Positions 1 through 12,697 of a stretch of 64,000 bases of DNA are shown here, in pieces. Each line of letters starts with the position of its first letter. Position 1 is the first letter of the stretch. The notes under the pieces were generated by a model. The model saw nothing but the letters and a program-made list of their open reading frames with translations, was not told where the DNA came from and did not search any database. The stretch is taken from contig NC_134763.1 in NCBI RefSeq assembly GCF_050436995.1, positions 2,604,001 through 2,668,000 on the forward strand, read 5' to 3'. The translations under genes and the position numbers were made by a program. Source of the DNA: Anticarsia gemmatalis (Eukaryota > Arthropoda > Insecta > Lepidoptera > Erebidae).

Positions 1-689
1 AATTTGCATCTCACTATACTATAGTCTGACAACTAAGTAGAGAGCCTTGTGCACAAGATTCGCGGTTTTCGGAGGTATACAAAATTCAGAATCAAGAAGT
101 AAGTGGCCTACAGGGTTGTGCAGATGACGGAGGCTTGCCAATCGAGCATGCCAAAGGTAAGGCTCTCTTCTATTTTCGAATTATAGTAGAGAGTCTTGCC
201 AAGCACGATTTATCCAGATTAATATTAATAATCCTGTGTATTTCCAAAACAAAGTAGGTGCATCACAGCAGCAGAAGCCATTCACGGTAACTGGTGTTAA
301 TTAAATTGAATTTTGGATACACTTTTTTCATAAATATTGCACATAAGATTCTCTACTATGTTGTTGTACTATATATGTACCCTATAATTCTTGGACATTG
401 TAAGAACCGATAAATGGATGCGCGAAGGCATTCACCTGCTTACTAGTTAATGTCTTATTTAATATGAACACAAACCTGTTTTACGAGCATAGAAATTGCA
501 AGCTTGTTGGTTTTTTATATACTGCACGAGATGGCTTATAACACTAGTTATTTGTTTCGTAATAATGATATTGTAATGAGAAAAATGTTCTTAGATTTTA
601 TATAGCAGCGTGCATGTTATATCCAAGTGTGTATGTAGGTACAGGTATCTCTAATTGTTACTTAAATTCTTAGGGTATAATACAGAATG

Positions 690-860
690 AGGACCAGCGT
701 AATTCTATTCAGTCGATTCAATCGACTGTTGAAGGTTTGACATTTAAAACAAACTGCATAGTTCCTGCAGCGCCCGCTAGAGGCGCAGATCAGATTTTCA
801 TACAAAATTTGATGACTAGCTGATTGTCGATAGACGATAGTTGAAAGTCGCGGGCCAGAT
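690..860 (-). mobile_element. Dispersed repeat, family B, copy 1
   Basis: Shares 'tttgacatttaaaa', 'gctagaggcgcagatcagat', 'ttt(c/t)' and 'attgtcgatagacgatag' with the copies at 6725, 4561 and 45704. It produces a minus-strand open frame that recurs in related form at each copy, which is a repeat artefact and not a gene. Confidence 0.5.
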
Positions 861-1469
861 TGCAATTTAATGGAATGGTTTTTTTACTTAAGGCTGCTAC
901 TGTAAATATTCCAACCAGAACTACAAAATAATGTTATGTACCACTCAGAAATCGAATCCAAGAGTTCGCAATCACATAATTAACAGGCTCTACCATTGAC
1001 AAAATCATCTTACATCTTATTTTACGTGTAAAACCTTTATTTCTCAATCCACTCCCATCATTTCTATCATTAAACAACTCATTCTCGTTATCAAACACAA
1101 AATATCTCAAATTATTCCTGTACTTAACACTTACTACATTTCGTTACTCAATAAATTATTTTCAATCTAAAATTACACACAATCTTCGAAAACATTAGTA
1201 AACATCAAACGTAACAAATCAAGATGTAACCAAATATTCTCGATAGACGTTTCCGTCTCACTTTTATTAGCTTCCAAATGATTAATGACCATTAGTACAC
1301 CTCATAAAGTGACACGGCACTTTAATGTCTATACACGTTGATTTGGATAAGTTATCTACACGTTTTAATTCATATCATTTTTATTAGAACCACTTATTTT
1401 CGAATAGGTATCGAATTTGTAAATGACTTCAGGTTGATGTTAAACTTTGATAGGATTCAAAAGAGAATC

Positions 1470-1665
1470 CTGTCCTTCGTGGCGCGGTAGTTGCCGCTTC
1501 CATTGCGTCGGGCGGTCGTGTGTTCGATTCCCACACCTGACAATAATAATTGTGTGTGCGATCCGATGTTGTTTCTGGTCTTGTTGTACTTTTTGTCTGT
1601 TGTTATAATAATACAGTTATAAGTTTGGTTAGCTTTTTGTATTATAAGAAAACCTCCCTAACATC
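1470..1665 (+). mobile_element. tRNA-derived SINE
   Basis: The head has a pol III A-box-like 'gtggcgcggtag' (1480-1490) and a B-box-like 'tgtgttcgattccca' (1518-1532), followed by a T/G-rich body. This is typical of tRNA-headed lepidopteran SINEs. The 3' limit is approximate. Confidence 0.65.
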
Positions 1666-1794
1666 CTTCCTTATCATTTACCTAAAATTATATAAATAAT
1701 TATAACGAAGTAAGTCTGTATCACTTTGTCGCATTGGGCCGAACCTCTTGTTAATGGTGTGTGTATGTTGTTGTAAATACATACATATAATATA

Positions 1795-1830
1795 AATATT
1801 ATTCTCTGTCATGTGACAGAGGATAATATT
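1795..1830. repeat. Near-perfect hairpin, 17-bp stem, 2-nt loop
   Basis: Stem 'aatattattctctgtca' with its complement at 1814-1830, one mismatch. It lies just beyond the SINE at 1470. Confidence 0.85.
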
Positions 1831-2865
1831 TGAAGTGTGCACCTCTGCTTACACTTTCGGGTATTACAGCCGTAATATTATGTATACAAGAAAATAATAC
1901 ACAGCGTAACCACAGCTGCGAAATACTCGAACGAAATCATTAATTGCAGTTCATTTACACGAGGTAATTACGAATTTAAACAAAAACAAACGAAACGACA
2001 GTAATAATTGCAGCTGCCGTTGCCCCAAAAGTATTTAGGTGATGTTTTAATACTAAGTGGAATATCCTGGAAGTAGTTTGTGTAACTGAATTATTGAAAT
2101 TGTTATAATTAGTGTGAAAGTTATGGTGGAATGGGAATTCAGAAATGAAGGACGAGTTACAACAGACAATAATTTCTGAGTTATTGTCGCTTTACGTAGA
2201 AAGCTATGTTCTTTCACCGAAACACAGCAAATAAGAAGAAAAACTTCTTAGCGCGATTTGAAATGCCAGTAATACGAAAGATAACAATATCAGCTATGTT
2301 TTATACACACTAACTGCAAAGTCTTTTAAAGTTCCACAAACCATTAACTTTAAAATAACATCAAAATTTTAAGTCTAAAAGACCTACCATCATTTTAATA
2401 GAGAACTTTATAACAATATTGAGTATTTAATTTGACTCTAATTTCTAATTCAGTCTTCAACATAACCTAGCTCTTCAACGAAAACTGATTCTACTAAACA
2501 GTTTCTACAATTACAGCTTCCCACATTTTCTTCTTCGAGAAGGTTCGCGTGTCTCCGATCAAGATTTCCTCCTACCTCATCAGCTGGGAGTGTTATCTAT
2601 ACAGTAATAGTATACTAATATCCTATAAAGTTCACTGCTCACAATTTATTAGTCACGCAAATTTAGAATGGTAGCCGTAATTGATATTATTTCCTTATAT
2701 GGATGTACTGGTTTGTGTTCAGTTGGTACTCGGTATTTAGTTATTACAGGATATTTGTAATTAATCTGGCTTTTAGATAGTAATTATGTCTTCAATTACT
2801 TTTAAATATTTACAGGCAGAAAAATTGATAGCTAGATAAAATGTGTATGTTTGAGAATATATAAT

Positions 2866-3127
2866 ACTAGCTGACCCGCGCAACTTCGCTTGCGTCACAT
2901 AAGAGAATCATAATTTTTCCCTTTTTTGTATCATTTTTCACTGGTAGAGTACCAGTGAAAAATGATACTCCTATTGGTCGTAGCGTGATGATAAATAGCC
3001 TATGGCCTTCCTCGATAAATCAGCTATGTAATACTGAAAGAATTTTTCAAATCGGATCAGTAGTTCCCGAGATTAGCGCCTTCAAACAAACAAACAAACT
3101 CTTCAGCTTTATAATATTAGTATAGAT
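2866..3127 (+). mobile_element. Dispersed lepidopteran repeat, family A, copy 1
   Basis: Starts 'ctagctgacccgcgcaactt', has 'tattggtcgtagcgtgatga' in the middle and ends 'cttcagctttataatattag'. It shares this order with 6433-6671. Class is uncertain (SINE or Helitron-like non-autonomous). This copy contains an extra perfect hairpin at 2928-2968 that the sister copy lacks. Confidence 0.7.
2928..2968. repeat. Perfect hairpin, 19-bp stem, 3-nt loop
   Basis: 'gtatcatttttcactggta', loop 'gag', then the exact complement. It replaces a short non-palindromic stretch present in the sister repeat at 6433. Confidence 0.92.
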
Positions 3128-4560
3128 GAATTTAAATAAATTCTTAGTAAGTACGACACTATAGAATATTAAAATGACGATATCATTCATATAAGTTTTT
3201 TTTTTTTAATTATACGTTTCTGTCAACCAGAAACATGATCTCCGTTTCAAAATACATCAAATCCTAACAACAATCAAATATGTTCTAATATACTTATTTC
3301 GCCTTTTGCATGTCTCAACTCGTAAGACGCCTCCGTATCTAAATAAAACTTTTAACAATACAAAACATGCATACATACAAACAAACAAACATTTACTACC
3401 GAAACAGTAACATAATATTAGGGATTACCCCTCACATAAATGCAGAATCACGTACAGACAATACCAACATAGTTTTATGGCTATTGAATGAATAAGCTCA
3501 AATATACCACAATGACTTTTATTGCTACACATTGATACTATCAATCAAGTGACTGCAGAAGTATTCATTGCGATTTAAATATATTTTTTTCTCTAAATTA
3601 AACGAATTTCAGTGCTGCTAGCGTATCGAATGCTTTTTGTAAGGTTTCTTATCGATTTTTTATATATGTAGCGGCTTTACTTGTTTTAGTGGTAAGCATG
3701 CAATTATTATAAACTTGACTTACGAAGGAAGGGCGATATCTAATTGTTCAATCCTTTTCAAGCTTAGGTTCCCGTAACGAGAAAGTCAAGGAGACTCAGA
3801 ACCTGTACACACATGTAAATCATTTAGAAAACTGAAAATAAAAACATCAATTCTATAACACACAATATGTTGTTACAAATTGGCCCTAGAAACTATAGAA
3901 AAGTCATGGCCTTTTTATTAAAAACGTGCATCAATAATTCTATAGAACGTACAAAACTTGGGCCTTTATTAACCGTTTAAATTACTGTTACACTTAATAA
4001 AGTCCCTTGAGGCTGGAACGTCGACACCGTGCCGTGTTATGTCAAGCGGTTGTTTTGCTACTTCAAGCTTGTAACTATTTCATTTACTGGTTTCTGCAAA
4101 TAAATTAAAGTTTTGTCGGTTAAAATCCTGTTGAATTGGTGTAATACATACTAATGCTATTAATGCAATAGTATGTCTGTCTATTAGTTTTTATCACTAA
4201 ACAGAAGCTCAAATTTTTAGAAACCAAAATTTGCCAGTGTGATAAAAGTGACAACTACTATATGAATATACTAAATTACTGTGTTTTTATTGAATTCGAG
4301 TAGAGCCTCGACGAAAGGTGAAACTCTTGAAATAAGAAACAGATTAGCTGTTTGATAAAACTTTTATATGTTTATTTAAAAAAAAATAGTTATCATCATT
4401 CTAAAATAGTAGCGTAAATAAATATAATCATATTTATACACACCACAGTATCTGTTCTTAGAATTACAATCGCAATGAAAACTTGTTGATTCATTTGTAA
4501 CTAAATTCATTAGTTTTAGACGTAAATTCTATATACTATAATAATGTACCAAAGCGCCAG

Positions 4561-4694
4561 GATTCTACCACTATCGACAACGGAAAAACTATCCACTAAT
4601 TCTGTATGAAAATCAATCAGCGCCCCTAGCGTATTCCGCAAGAACAACTTCTTCGTGTAATTTTAAATGTCAAACGCTCACTATTCGATACGGT
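4561..4694 (+). mobile_element. Dispersed repeat, family B, copy 2 (opposite orientation)
   Basis: 'attctaccactatcgacaac', 'tcagcgcccctagcg' and 'ttttaaatgtcaaacg' are the reverse of the copy at 690. Confidence 0.5.
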
Positions 4695-4740
4695 ACTATC
4701 TAAGCAGTGTCAGGATTCGGGCTACAAATTATTTTAAGTT

Positions 4741-4870
4741 TATACTAAAGCTCACCATGTCCATACCTAAGGTCACAGGTTCAATTCCACACGCAAGTAT
4801 CAATTCCAACACTGTATTGTGTATCACATAATTTATTGCCTCTACTCAGAGAAAATAATATAATATTTTA
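4741..4870 (+). mobile_element. SINE fragment with B box
   Basis: 'ggtcacaggttcaattccac' (4771-4790) is a good tRNA B box. The A-box half is degraded and the tail runs into AT-rich DNA. Confidence 0.45.
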
Positions 4871-5774
4871 ACGAAATTACAATAAAATAATGGCCATTTT
4901 ATACAGAGGATTATTCGACCAGCTTTTGGTTTACACATGTTATTGTATGTGACATTCGTATAAGCCAACATTCAGAATGGAAATAAGCTGGCCAGACTAT
5001 TTTCATAATATTCATTCAAATGAATCGAGGTAGAAAATAATGTTTTTTGGCCACAATAATGGGATGAATGAGTAAAAAATATAAATATTTATTAAAGGAT
5101 AAAATGTTATTTAGTAGTACTAGTAGAAAAAGGCTTACAAAAGCCTCTTTGATGAAATACTAGGTCAAAGAGCGCTTAAATAGCTCGACGTTCAAAAGAA
5201 CGTTTTTGTGTTTAGAAAAATATTAAAAGTGTAATCTGACGGTTATGTTAGAGATAGTAATGAAGATTGAAATGAAAGTAGAATATTTTAATTAATTATT
5301 AAATACAGTAAATGAATGAAAAATTGTATGATACTCGAAGAACTTTAAATATCTGAAAATAATAAAACTAGTTTTACTAATTGACTAGACGAATACTTTA
5401 TCAGTGAGTTATTGTTACCTTTATCTAACTATATTATATTATTATTATAAATTTCAACTAAAACTGCTCAGCAATTTAGCTACTTACAATATTACTTTGA
5501 AAAATCTCACCCAAAATTAGTCTCACGATTATAATCATAGAAAATTAAAAACGCAACATAAATCTCAATCCTGTTTCATATTAATTTAAGAATACAGACA
5601 TAAATCGTGATAGCTTCGTTTAAAGCTCTCTAACTAAAGATAAAGAACTAATACATTACCGAAACCACATCAATATGCAAGAATCTCAATTAATCTTTAG
5701 CGCCATAAGTTTCCACGATTAATCACGTGCCCATGTGAATGTGTCGTAGACTGTACGTTTTATATAGAACGAAC

Positions 5775-5905
5775 ATAAACTAATATTAGAAATGCTAAAG
5801 TTTGTATGTTTGTAATTCACGCCAAAATTACTCAACAGTTTTTGATGGAATTTGTCAGTAACCTAGCTTATGTACTAGAAAATCAGATACAGGCTACTAG
5901 ATGAA
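5775..5905 (+). mobile_element. Degenerate dispersed repeat
   Basis: 'aaactaatattagaaatgct', then 'aaagtttgtatgtttg', then 'caacagtttttgatggaatt' resemble the tail of a lepidopteran RTE-like element, heavily mutated. Confidence 0.4.
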
Positions 5906-6432
5906 GAAGCAAGAGCTTGTAAATGTTTTAATATGTGCAGTTTAAGTTTATGTGTCAGAATATAGCAGCAAGCCGGTACACCAGTCGGTCAAAAAAGCCG
6001 AACTGCCAATAAAAAAGGAAAACATTGACGAAGTGCAAGTAAAATAACGCTGTCATTGTTCTCCGTCGCCTAGGCTTCTCTTTCACGTCACTTGTTGCTA
6101 TATTCAGACAGACAAACTTAAATGGCACGTACTATATACATGGTTAGATTTACGTGAAATTCTGTTAGTAAAAAGATATACGCGGCTTCAGTTACTAGAA
6201 TGTGGGGCAGTGAAAAATATTTAATAAAAACAGTAACAAGAGATATTCAGAGACAGAAAATTTGAGATATTTTTTGGGAAATAAAAAATTGTTTGAAATA
6301 TTACTCGGAAAAAATACACTTTACGGTACCGAGAAAAATTTATATTTTGTCTTTTTAATCAATCAATCCAATCAACCGTTTATCGTCTACTGTATATTGA
6401 TAAGGCTTTCTGAGAAACGCAGTATATAACAA

Positions 6433-6671
6433 ACTAGCTGACCCGCGCAACTTCGCTTGCGTCACATAAGAGAGAATTGGACAAAATTTTCCCCGTTTTT
6501 GTAACATTTTTTACTAGTGCTCTGCTCCTATTGGTCGTAGCGTGATGATATATATTTCCTCGATAAAGGGGCTATCTAACAAAGAAAGATTTTTTTTAAT
6601 CGCATCAGTAGTTCCTGAGATTAGCGCGTTCAAACAAACAAACTCTTCAGCTTTATATTATTAGTACAGAT
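6433..6671 (+). mobile_element. Dispersed lepidopteran repeat, family A, copy 2
   Basis: Same start, middle and end as the copy at 2866, with the normal middle 'actagtgctctgctcctatt' where copy 1 has a hairpin. Confidence 0.7.
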
Positions 6672-6724
6672 GAGCCATCAATACAAGACAATTTTAAACT
6701 CTCGCGACTTGTAGCTTAATTCTC

Positions 6725-6875
6725 TACAGCCGGTACTGTCGAGTATCGAGAGATTGACATTTAAAATGTACTATCAAAATAGTTCTTATGCCGCCCGGTA
6801 GAGGCGCTGATCAGATTTTCTAACAATATTTCCTGATGATTTGCCAATTGTCGGTCGTCGATAGTAGTAGAAAGT
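6725..6875 (-). mobile_element. Dispersed repeat, family B, copy 3
   Basis: 'gattgacatttaaaa', 'ggtagaggcgctgatcagat' and 'tcgtcgatagtagtagaaag' in the same order as the copy at 690. Confidence 0.5.
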
Positions 6876-7744
6876 CGACTTACTATACACTTAACATTAT
6901 GAGTTGCCTGTGACCACAGTCTATGCAATTCGATCGAAACCTCGGGTAAACAAATAAGCTTTCCTAGGCATAAAGGTGACATTTTCAAACGCGTTTAAGA
7001 TCCATTGCATTATAATATCATTAAAACAAGACAAGCCGTTTAGGAGAAATAGTTACAAAAACACGCATATCGGCTTATGTACTTGTTATAAAGACTTTAA
7101 ACACGTTTACATCAAATTAGTTGTAAAACAGTCACACTATCGCGACTTGATTACTAAAAAATCTCATTCGTAGTCGATTATTAATCGAACATTTCAACAT
7201 CGAATCGATTTCAATTCCGTTACTACAGGTGTAAAATATATTTTTATAATCTTTAGATTATAATATATCTTTTTGTTATTTATTATTAACATCAATTAAC
7301 CCTTGTACGTGGGTAACATTAACATATTAATATGTTTCGAGATCGTAAATTATGATCGTTTTAACATGGTCTTTCTTTTTTATGTGGTTTGAAATTGACT
7401 GATTCAATTTATAATTTTGTGAAGCTTTTGACTGCGGGTCCGCTTGTTATTGTATTTTGGCTCGAAAAGAAGTAGAAAAGATCTTTTCAAATTATAATAA
7501 GCTGTCGGCAAAATAAGGTATCGTAAGTTAAAAATATTCTTCGCGCCTAAGATCCGTTGTACCTTACTATTGTATGAACAATAATATTATTATATAACAT
7601 TAAATTATTCGAAATTGGTTAAAGAATAAAAGCATAATTAGGCATGAACAAAGTAACATTCTCAATCGTAATTATATTTTGCACTCCACTCGAAAAAAAA
7701 GGGTGGCACTTTGTGGGCTGTAGGCATCGCATTGCCAAATTCAG

Positions 7745-7815
7745 TTCAGAAGTTTCACAGTAACAGTCCACAGACAAACATACATTTGCATTTTATAATA
7801 TTAGTATTGGTAGTA
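7745..7815 (-). mobile_element. Degenerate repeat tail, inverted
   Basis: 'agacaaacatacatttgcat' and 'tttataatattagta' are the inverted tail seen at 5775. Only the end is recognisable. Confidence 0.4.
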
Positions 7816-8040
7816 AAGATGTTATGTTCGGCCATTTTTTGTCGCTAGCCTTTTTCGGTTAAGTAGGCGACTTTGTTATATGATTGCTTGCTTTTTATAG
7901 CACCTTTATTATGTTAATCGAATTCTCGATAATGGTTGACGTTAACGTGTCAATAACTATTGCAAATGGTACTATAAACCTTTTTGGTTCGACTACTCGA
8001 TTTACTACTTTGGTATGAAATGAGTTTAAGTAATAAGTAT

Positions 8041-8056
8041 TGATGATGATGATGAT
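8041..8056. repeat. Short TGA microsatellite
   Basis: Five TGA units. Confidence 0.8.
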
Positions 8057-8239
8057 CAAGTCGATCTATTTGTTTTAAAGGTATTTTCTTTTAAATTGGC
8101 ATGATAATAACATACGTAATAATTTAAGACAGAAGGTCCTTTAAGTAGAGACTAAATAGATTAATCGACTTGGTGTTATATAGATCTCACAATTTTTTAC
8201 GGCGAGACTTGAGGTTTTTACAGAATGTTTTTGATGGCA

Positions 8240-8890
8240 TCTCACTTCTTTTTGTAGAGCGAACATAAGTCCAATTTGTATGGAAAGACGTTTTTTTTTC
8301 ATAATTCAACATATTTTCCTATGGGAATGTTATTCAGTTTCATGGGCTAAACACCCTTACCCACCCTTTACCCCCTCCCGTTACACCTATTTATTTTATT
8401 TTCTACAGTAATAATAATTCATTAACTGCAAATGTAACCTTGTAATCTTATACATTTATATGGGATTACAAAGTTATTTTTGCAGTTGGTGTATTTAGGA
8501 AACTGGACCGAAATTAGAAAATATTAAATTTTTCCCATGATTAAGACACTAAACCCTATTTGTATTCTAAATTTTAAGCTTCTAAGTCTGCTAGAAGTAC
8601 CTTAGACTTTTGATGATCGGTGAGTCAGTGAGTCAGTGAATCAGTGAGTGACAAAATTCTAAATTTTAACAAGTTGTCATTCTTAAACTACTGGTTCAAA
8701 TTGACTGAAATTTTAAATATACCGTGTTTATACAATGACTGATTAGTTGCTGAAAATCCAGGCTTCTTGTTTTATCCACAACGAAATTATAGGGGTGTCA
8801 AAAATAGCCCGAATTGCTTCGAGAAAAGGATGTTACGGCCGTGCCACTTTTTTTTTGCTCGACTTGCGGGGGCACTTCCGTGCCCCCAGA
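8240..8890 (+). mobile_element. Long dispersed non-autonomous repeat with (GTGAGTCA)n
   Basis: Recognisable lepidopteran repeat core: 'cttagacttttgatgatcgg' followed by GTGAGTCA-type units (8620-8650), 'gcttcgagaaaaggatgtta' and 'cggccgtgccac'. It contains an imperfect 24-bp hairpin (8424-8487) and a GC hairpin GGGGGCAC/GTGCCCCC with a 4-nt loop (8868-8887). Boundaries are approximate and there is no coding frame. Confidence 0.55.
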
Positions 8891-8898
8891 TTTTGACG

Positions 8899-9037
8899 AT
8901 TCAGTCTTATTGTCTTATTATTCTCAAAACTACATAAATTAAAACTATGAAACCTATGAAAAGATTACAAATTCAGCCCTATTGTCTTATTACTCTCGAA
9001 AGCACATAAAAAAATGAAACCTATGAAAAGACTACAA
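8899..9037. repeat. Two-copy tandem repeat of about 70 bp
   Basis: Unit 1 at 8899-8970 and unit 2 at 8971-9037 both run from 'attcag' through 'ttattgtcttatta.tctc' (one shared block) to 'tatgaaaaga.tacaa'. Unit 2 has a 5-bp net deletion. The repeat abuts the GC hairpin of the preceding repeat. Confidence 0.75.
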
Positions 9038-11747
9038 AAAAAGCCGTCATAGTTAATAAACAACAATTACATGTCAATTAAGACCTTCAACAAATTAATC
9101 CTTATATCGTTCTCACATCAACTAAGCCATTAAAATCATTGCCATACACATTCCTACATTTTTATCACTTCATTCAACCGTAGCCCATCGGCTAACCCTT
9201 TAACAGCGCGTCTGAGCCAAAATAACTCCGTACAAAGCGGCCGACTTGCGTTTCTTCTCGGAACTGTCGCGGCGATTAGTCGTGCAACGCATGATATCTA
9301 AATTAGTAAGCCCTATCTTTTTTGTTTGACGTCTTAATTAATGATGTGTAATCCGGGAGACGATATGATGTCTTATTCGCTGATGGCTCGTTTATTCGCG
9401 AAATTGCGTGATGAGGATGTAAGGCGAGCTTGAGTGACGCTGTGATGTGTTTATTAACTGTAATTCTAACTAGGTTCGAAGCTTTGGAGACGAAAATACG
9501 GAGAATTCTAGCAAAGGTATTAATATGAAGATCTTGAGTAGTTTATTGAAGACGTGTGTTTCTTTTTAGTTGTGGTTGTGACTACTTAAGCTTTTGATCC
9601 ATAATATTTGTAAAATTGGTGTAAGTAAACTTATTTTGCTTCTACAAACCTTACTATGACAATAGTTACGATACCATTTTCTTGTAGGAGAATCCTTTTA
9701 TTAACTAAAAATATCAATATAAAGATTTATGTTCAAATGTATTTGAATTATATTCTTCCAAGCCATTTTCTCCAGAAGTCGTTATTTAAAATTGTCCTCA
9801 GAAATTCACTGTCTGTAAAAACTAAAGAGCGCTTTCAAACATTAAAAAACAGAATAAAACCTCCTCTTTCCTGACAGGGCTCATTTCCTTCTTTTTTAAA
9901 CTAGACTTCTTGAAGACATCGTCGGAAAACACAAAGGAATAAAATTTTAAGTATACTAATTAAAATTTCAAAAAAATCTCCACCGACTCCATTTTAAAGT
10001 ATGCTTTGTCAAAAATAAATGCAAAATAATACAATTTGGTTGAGAGCGTTTGCGAGCGGAGGCACAGATTGTAAAAACCTTTAAGGATTCTTACACACAG
10101 AGAGCAATCGTGCGGTAGACGCGATTAACGATTACTGTCAGCCTTGTCTAGCTCGATTTGATATGAATAAGATCATATTTTTTGTACCACCGCAAGTTTT
10201 TTATTTCATAGTATTTACAGGCTACAGTCTGTCAGCAATCTGCTGTTCAAAAAAAAGTTTAATAGGATTTCATTAAGCGTAAATTGTTAGCTGTAATAAA
10301 GCCACATTATCTTATAAAACTTCCTTACCTAGCACATGTACACACACGTATCTTTATTCCAGTTTACTTACCTAGGAAGAAGCTCAGTTTTAAAGAAAAC
10401 ATAACACGTTTTCACGGCATGTTTGAACTAAAACTAAAACACACTAAGAAAGCCGTAACATCATACATACGGGCGTAACAACTAGAACATTTTGCCGCGT
10501 AAAAGCTTAGCACTTTACGGCGTAAAATCGTCACATTGTCTTCAGTGTGTCTCGTTCTTAAGTCTCCTAGCGCCACTGTATTTATTTTAGAGCCTAATTT
10601 AAATAAGACAGGGCTTAAGTTCTTCGGTGACTCCGTCGGTATTCGTAAACGAATTAGCTACAAAGAAAAGGATATTTTCATTCTCAACATTATCATATTG
10701 TGAGGGATTGTTTGTAGACAAAAAGGGTCGTTATTAAGTTATAAAGTATGAGCAACGATTAATGTTTCTTAAAATAAATTTAAACTGGATTGTTTTGGGA
10801 CAAATTGTGTTTTATTGTCGGCTTTTCCTTTTAATATTAAGGTAGAGTCTCTGTATTTAGTAAATGACGTATCAAAATTGAGGCAAGTTATTTTATCAAA
10901 TGAACAAAGTATAATATGATAATGTGAAATGTTTTAACAAACATAAACGTTTAAAATAAACACAGATACATCAAAACTGACATCAAACAACAATAAAATC
11001 AAAACACCTACAAAATAAAATTCAGTTTCACATAACGGTACAAAAATTCATTGCCTAATCGATCCTAATGATGTAACAATGTTAATGTAAGAATCCCTCG
11101 GAGCGTTAAAAAGTAGCCGGTGAGAATCTACCCACAAAAACCTTACAATTCATCATAATGGTGCCAGGCAATTACCGTGTATCGCGTTAATGACTAACGC
11201 TAGTTATTAATCTGTTCAAAACTTGTTTCGGACTTAGCAATTCCGATAATAATCTTGTTTTAATAATTACTCACTCATTCTTCTCACAATCTTGATCGTC
11301 TATTTGTACGTTATTTTTCTTGGTGAACTTAATTCGGTAACAACTCTTTTAGTCTGTATAATTCTGGTTATATTTTTACGTTGACGTTATCAACCATCGG
11401 GGCGTATTCTAAGGAATGTTGGTCACTTTTTATTTTGTTGACTACCCGATTTGTCTTCGTTGTTTTGACTGGTTGGTGCGTTTCCAAGAGATTTTGTTTC
11501 TTGTTTAAGAAATTCAGCTTCATTCAGTTTATTCTTAAGATTTCAAACAGTCGGATATTATCTTGATTCATGTTTTTGCGTTATTGTTAAGTCGTAGATA
11601 GACAGATTTTGAGTTGTAAGAAGCCAAATAGACTGTCTAAAACCTATACATTTTGGCTTTAAAATAGAACAAGAAGAACTTGCAAGAAGGCAACCTCTCT
11701 ACATATCTGCAATAAAAAGGTATATGATCGAAAAAGGAAAGGAAAGG
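9038..11747. other. Non-genic stretch
   Basis: No convincing gene. A locally GC-richer island near 9200-9300 ('aagcggccgacttgcg', 'aactgtcgcggcgattag') may be regulatory. The short frames at 9656, 10284 and 11381 are Phe/Lys/Ile-rich and look like chance. Confidence 0.5.
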
Positions 11748-11838
11748 AAGTTAAAGGAAATTTATAAGCATCGTACCAAGTGGCGTTTCTGGTCTCTACC
11801 CCTTTAAGAAGAAGACGTGATTTTATGTACGTATGTAT
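11748..11838 (+). mobile_element. Dispersed repeat, family C, copy 1
   Basis: 'gcatcgtaccaagtggcgtt', 'ctggtctctacccctt' and 'gtgattttatgtacgtatgt' are shared in inverted form with 56075-56190. Confidence 0.45.
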
Positions 11839-12697
11839 CTTAGAAAACAAAAAGAAAATATACAATATTTCCAAGAAAGAGAGACAAAAGTATTCATTTT
11901 ACTATAGAACTAATATAAAGCCATATTGATTTGGAACACGATGGAGTCGAGAATGAAAGTTACGTTCAGCGAAATTCATTTATTATTAGGTCGATCGACA
12001 GTCCACTCAATAGTTTACAATTTATAATTCAGTACATAGCGAATGACCGATTTGGTGATAATAGTGGGTGTGTTGGTGTTGCAATGTATGGGCGCCCTTT
12101 ATGGTAGAATGTTTCGTGATTGAAATTTTATTGGCGGTTTGCAAGTCGTTTTGATGCTGAGATTAAATAAAGACTCGTAATAAAGAATTGAAAAGGAAAG
12201 GTATTAAAAGCTCTCACTCTGTGCACATATTGAGCTATTGGTTTCTAAAATTCTAGATATTTATGAGATGTAGAGTTAAAACTAAGGAAATAAATCATTA
12301 CCAATTCCGATTCCGTTGTATATCTGCAATCTATTGCAATAAAATACTACTTTTTAATAAGTTTTTACAATAAGAAAATCGCATGTGATAGTTTCTCAAA
12401 AGGCTTCGACAGATCTGAAAAATTTTCTTGATGATAGCTATTAGACAAGATTATTAATTTTTAATAATGAGTAGGTAATTAACAAGTAATGCAACATCTT
12501 TAATAATTAACCAGAAACAAAGATAAATCGACCCCACAAGGGAAAACAGAACAAGTTTTTAACGAAATATATTCACAAAATTAACATTTTCTTTCTCCGT
12601 ACTTATTCCGTTGCTAGTTTACTAATAAATGATAATCACTTACTAACTCATGCTTAAGTGTTTCCTGCTACTGGTTCAAACGAATTTAATTCGAAAG

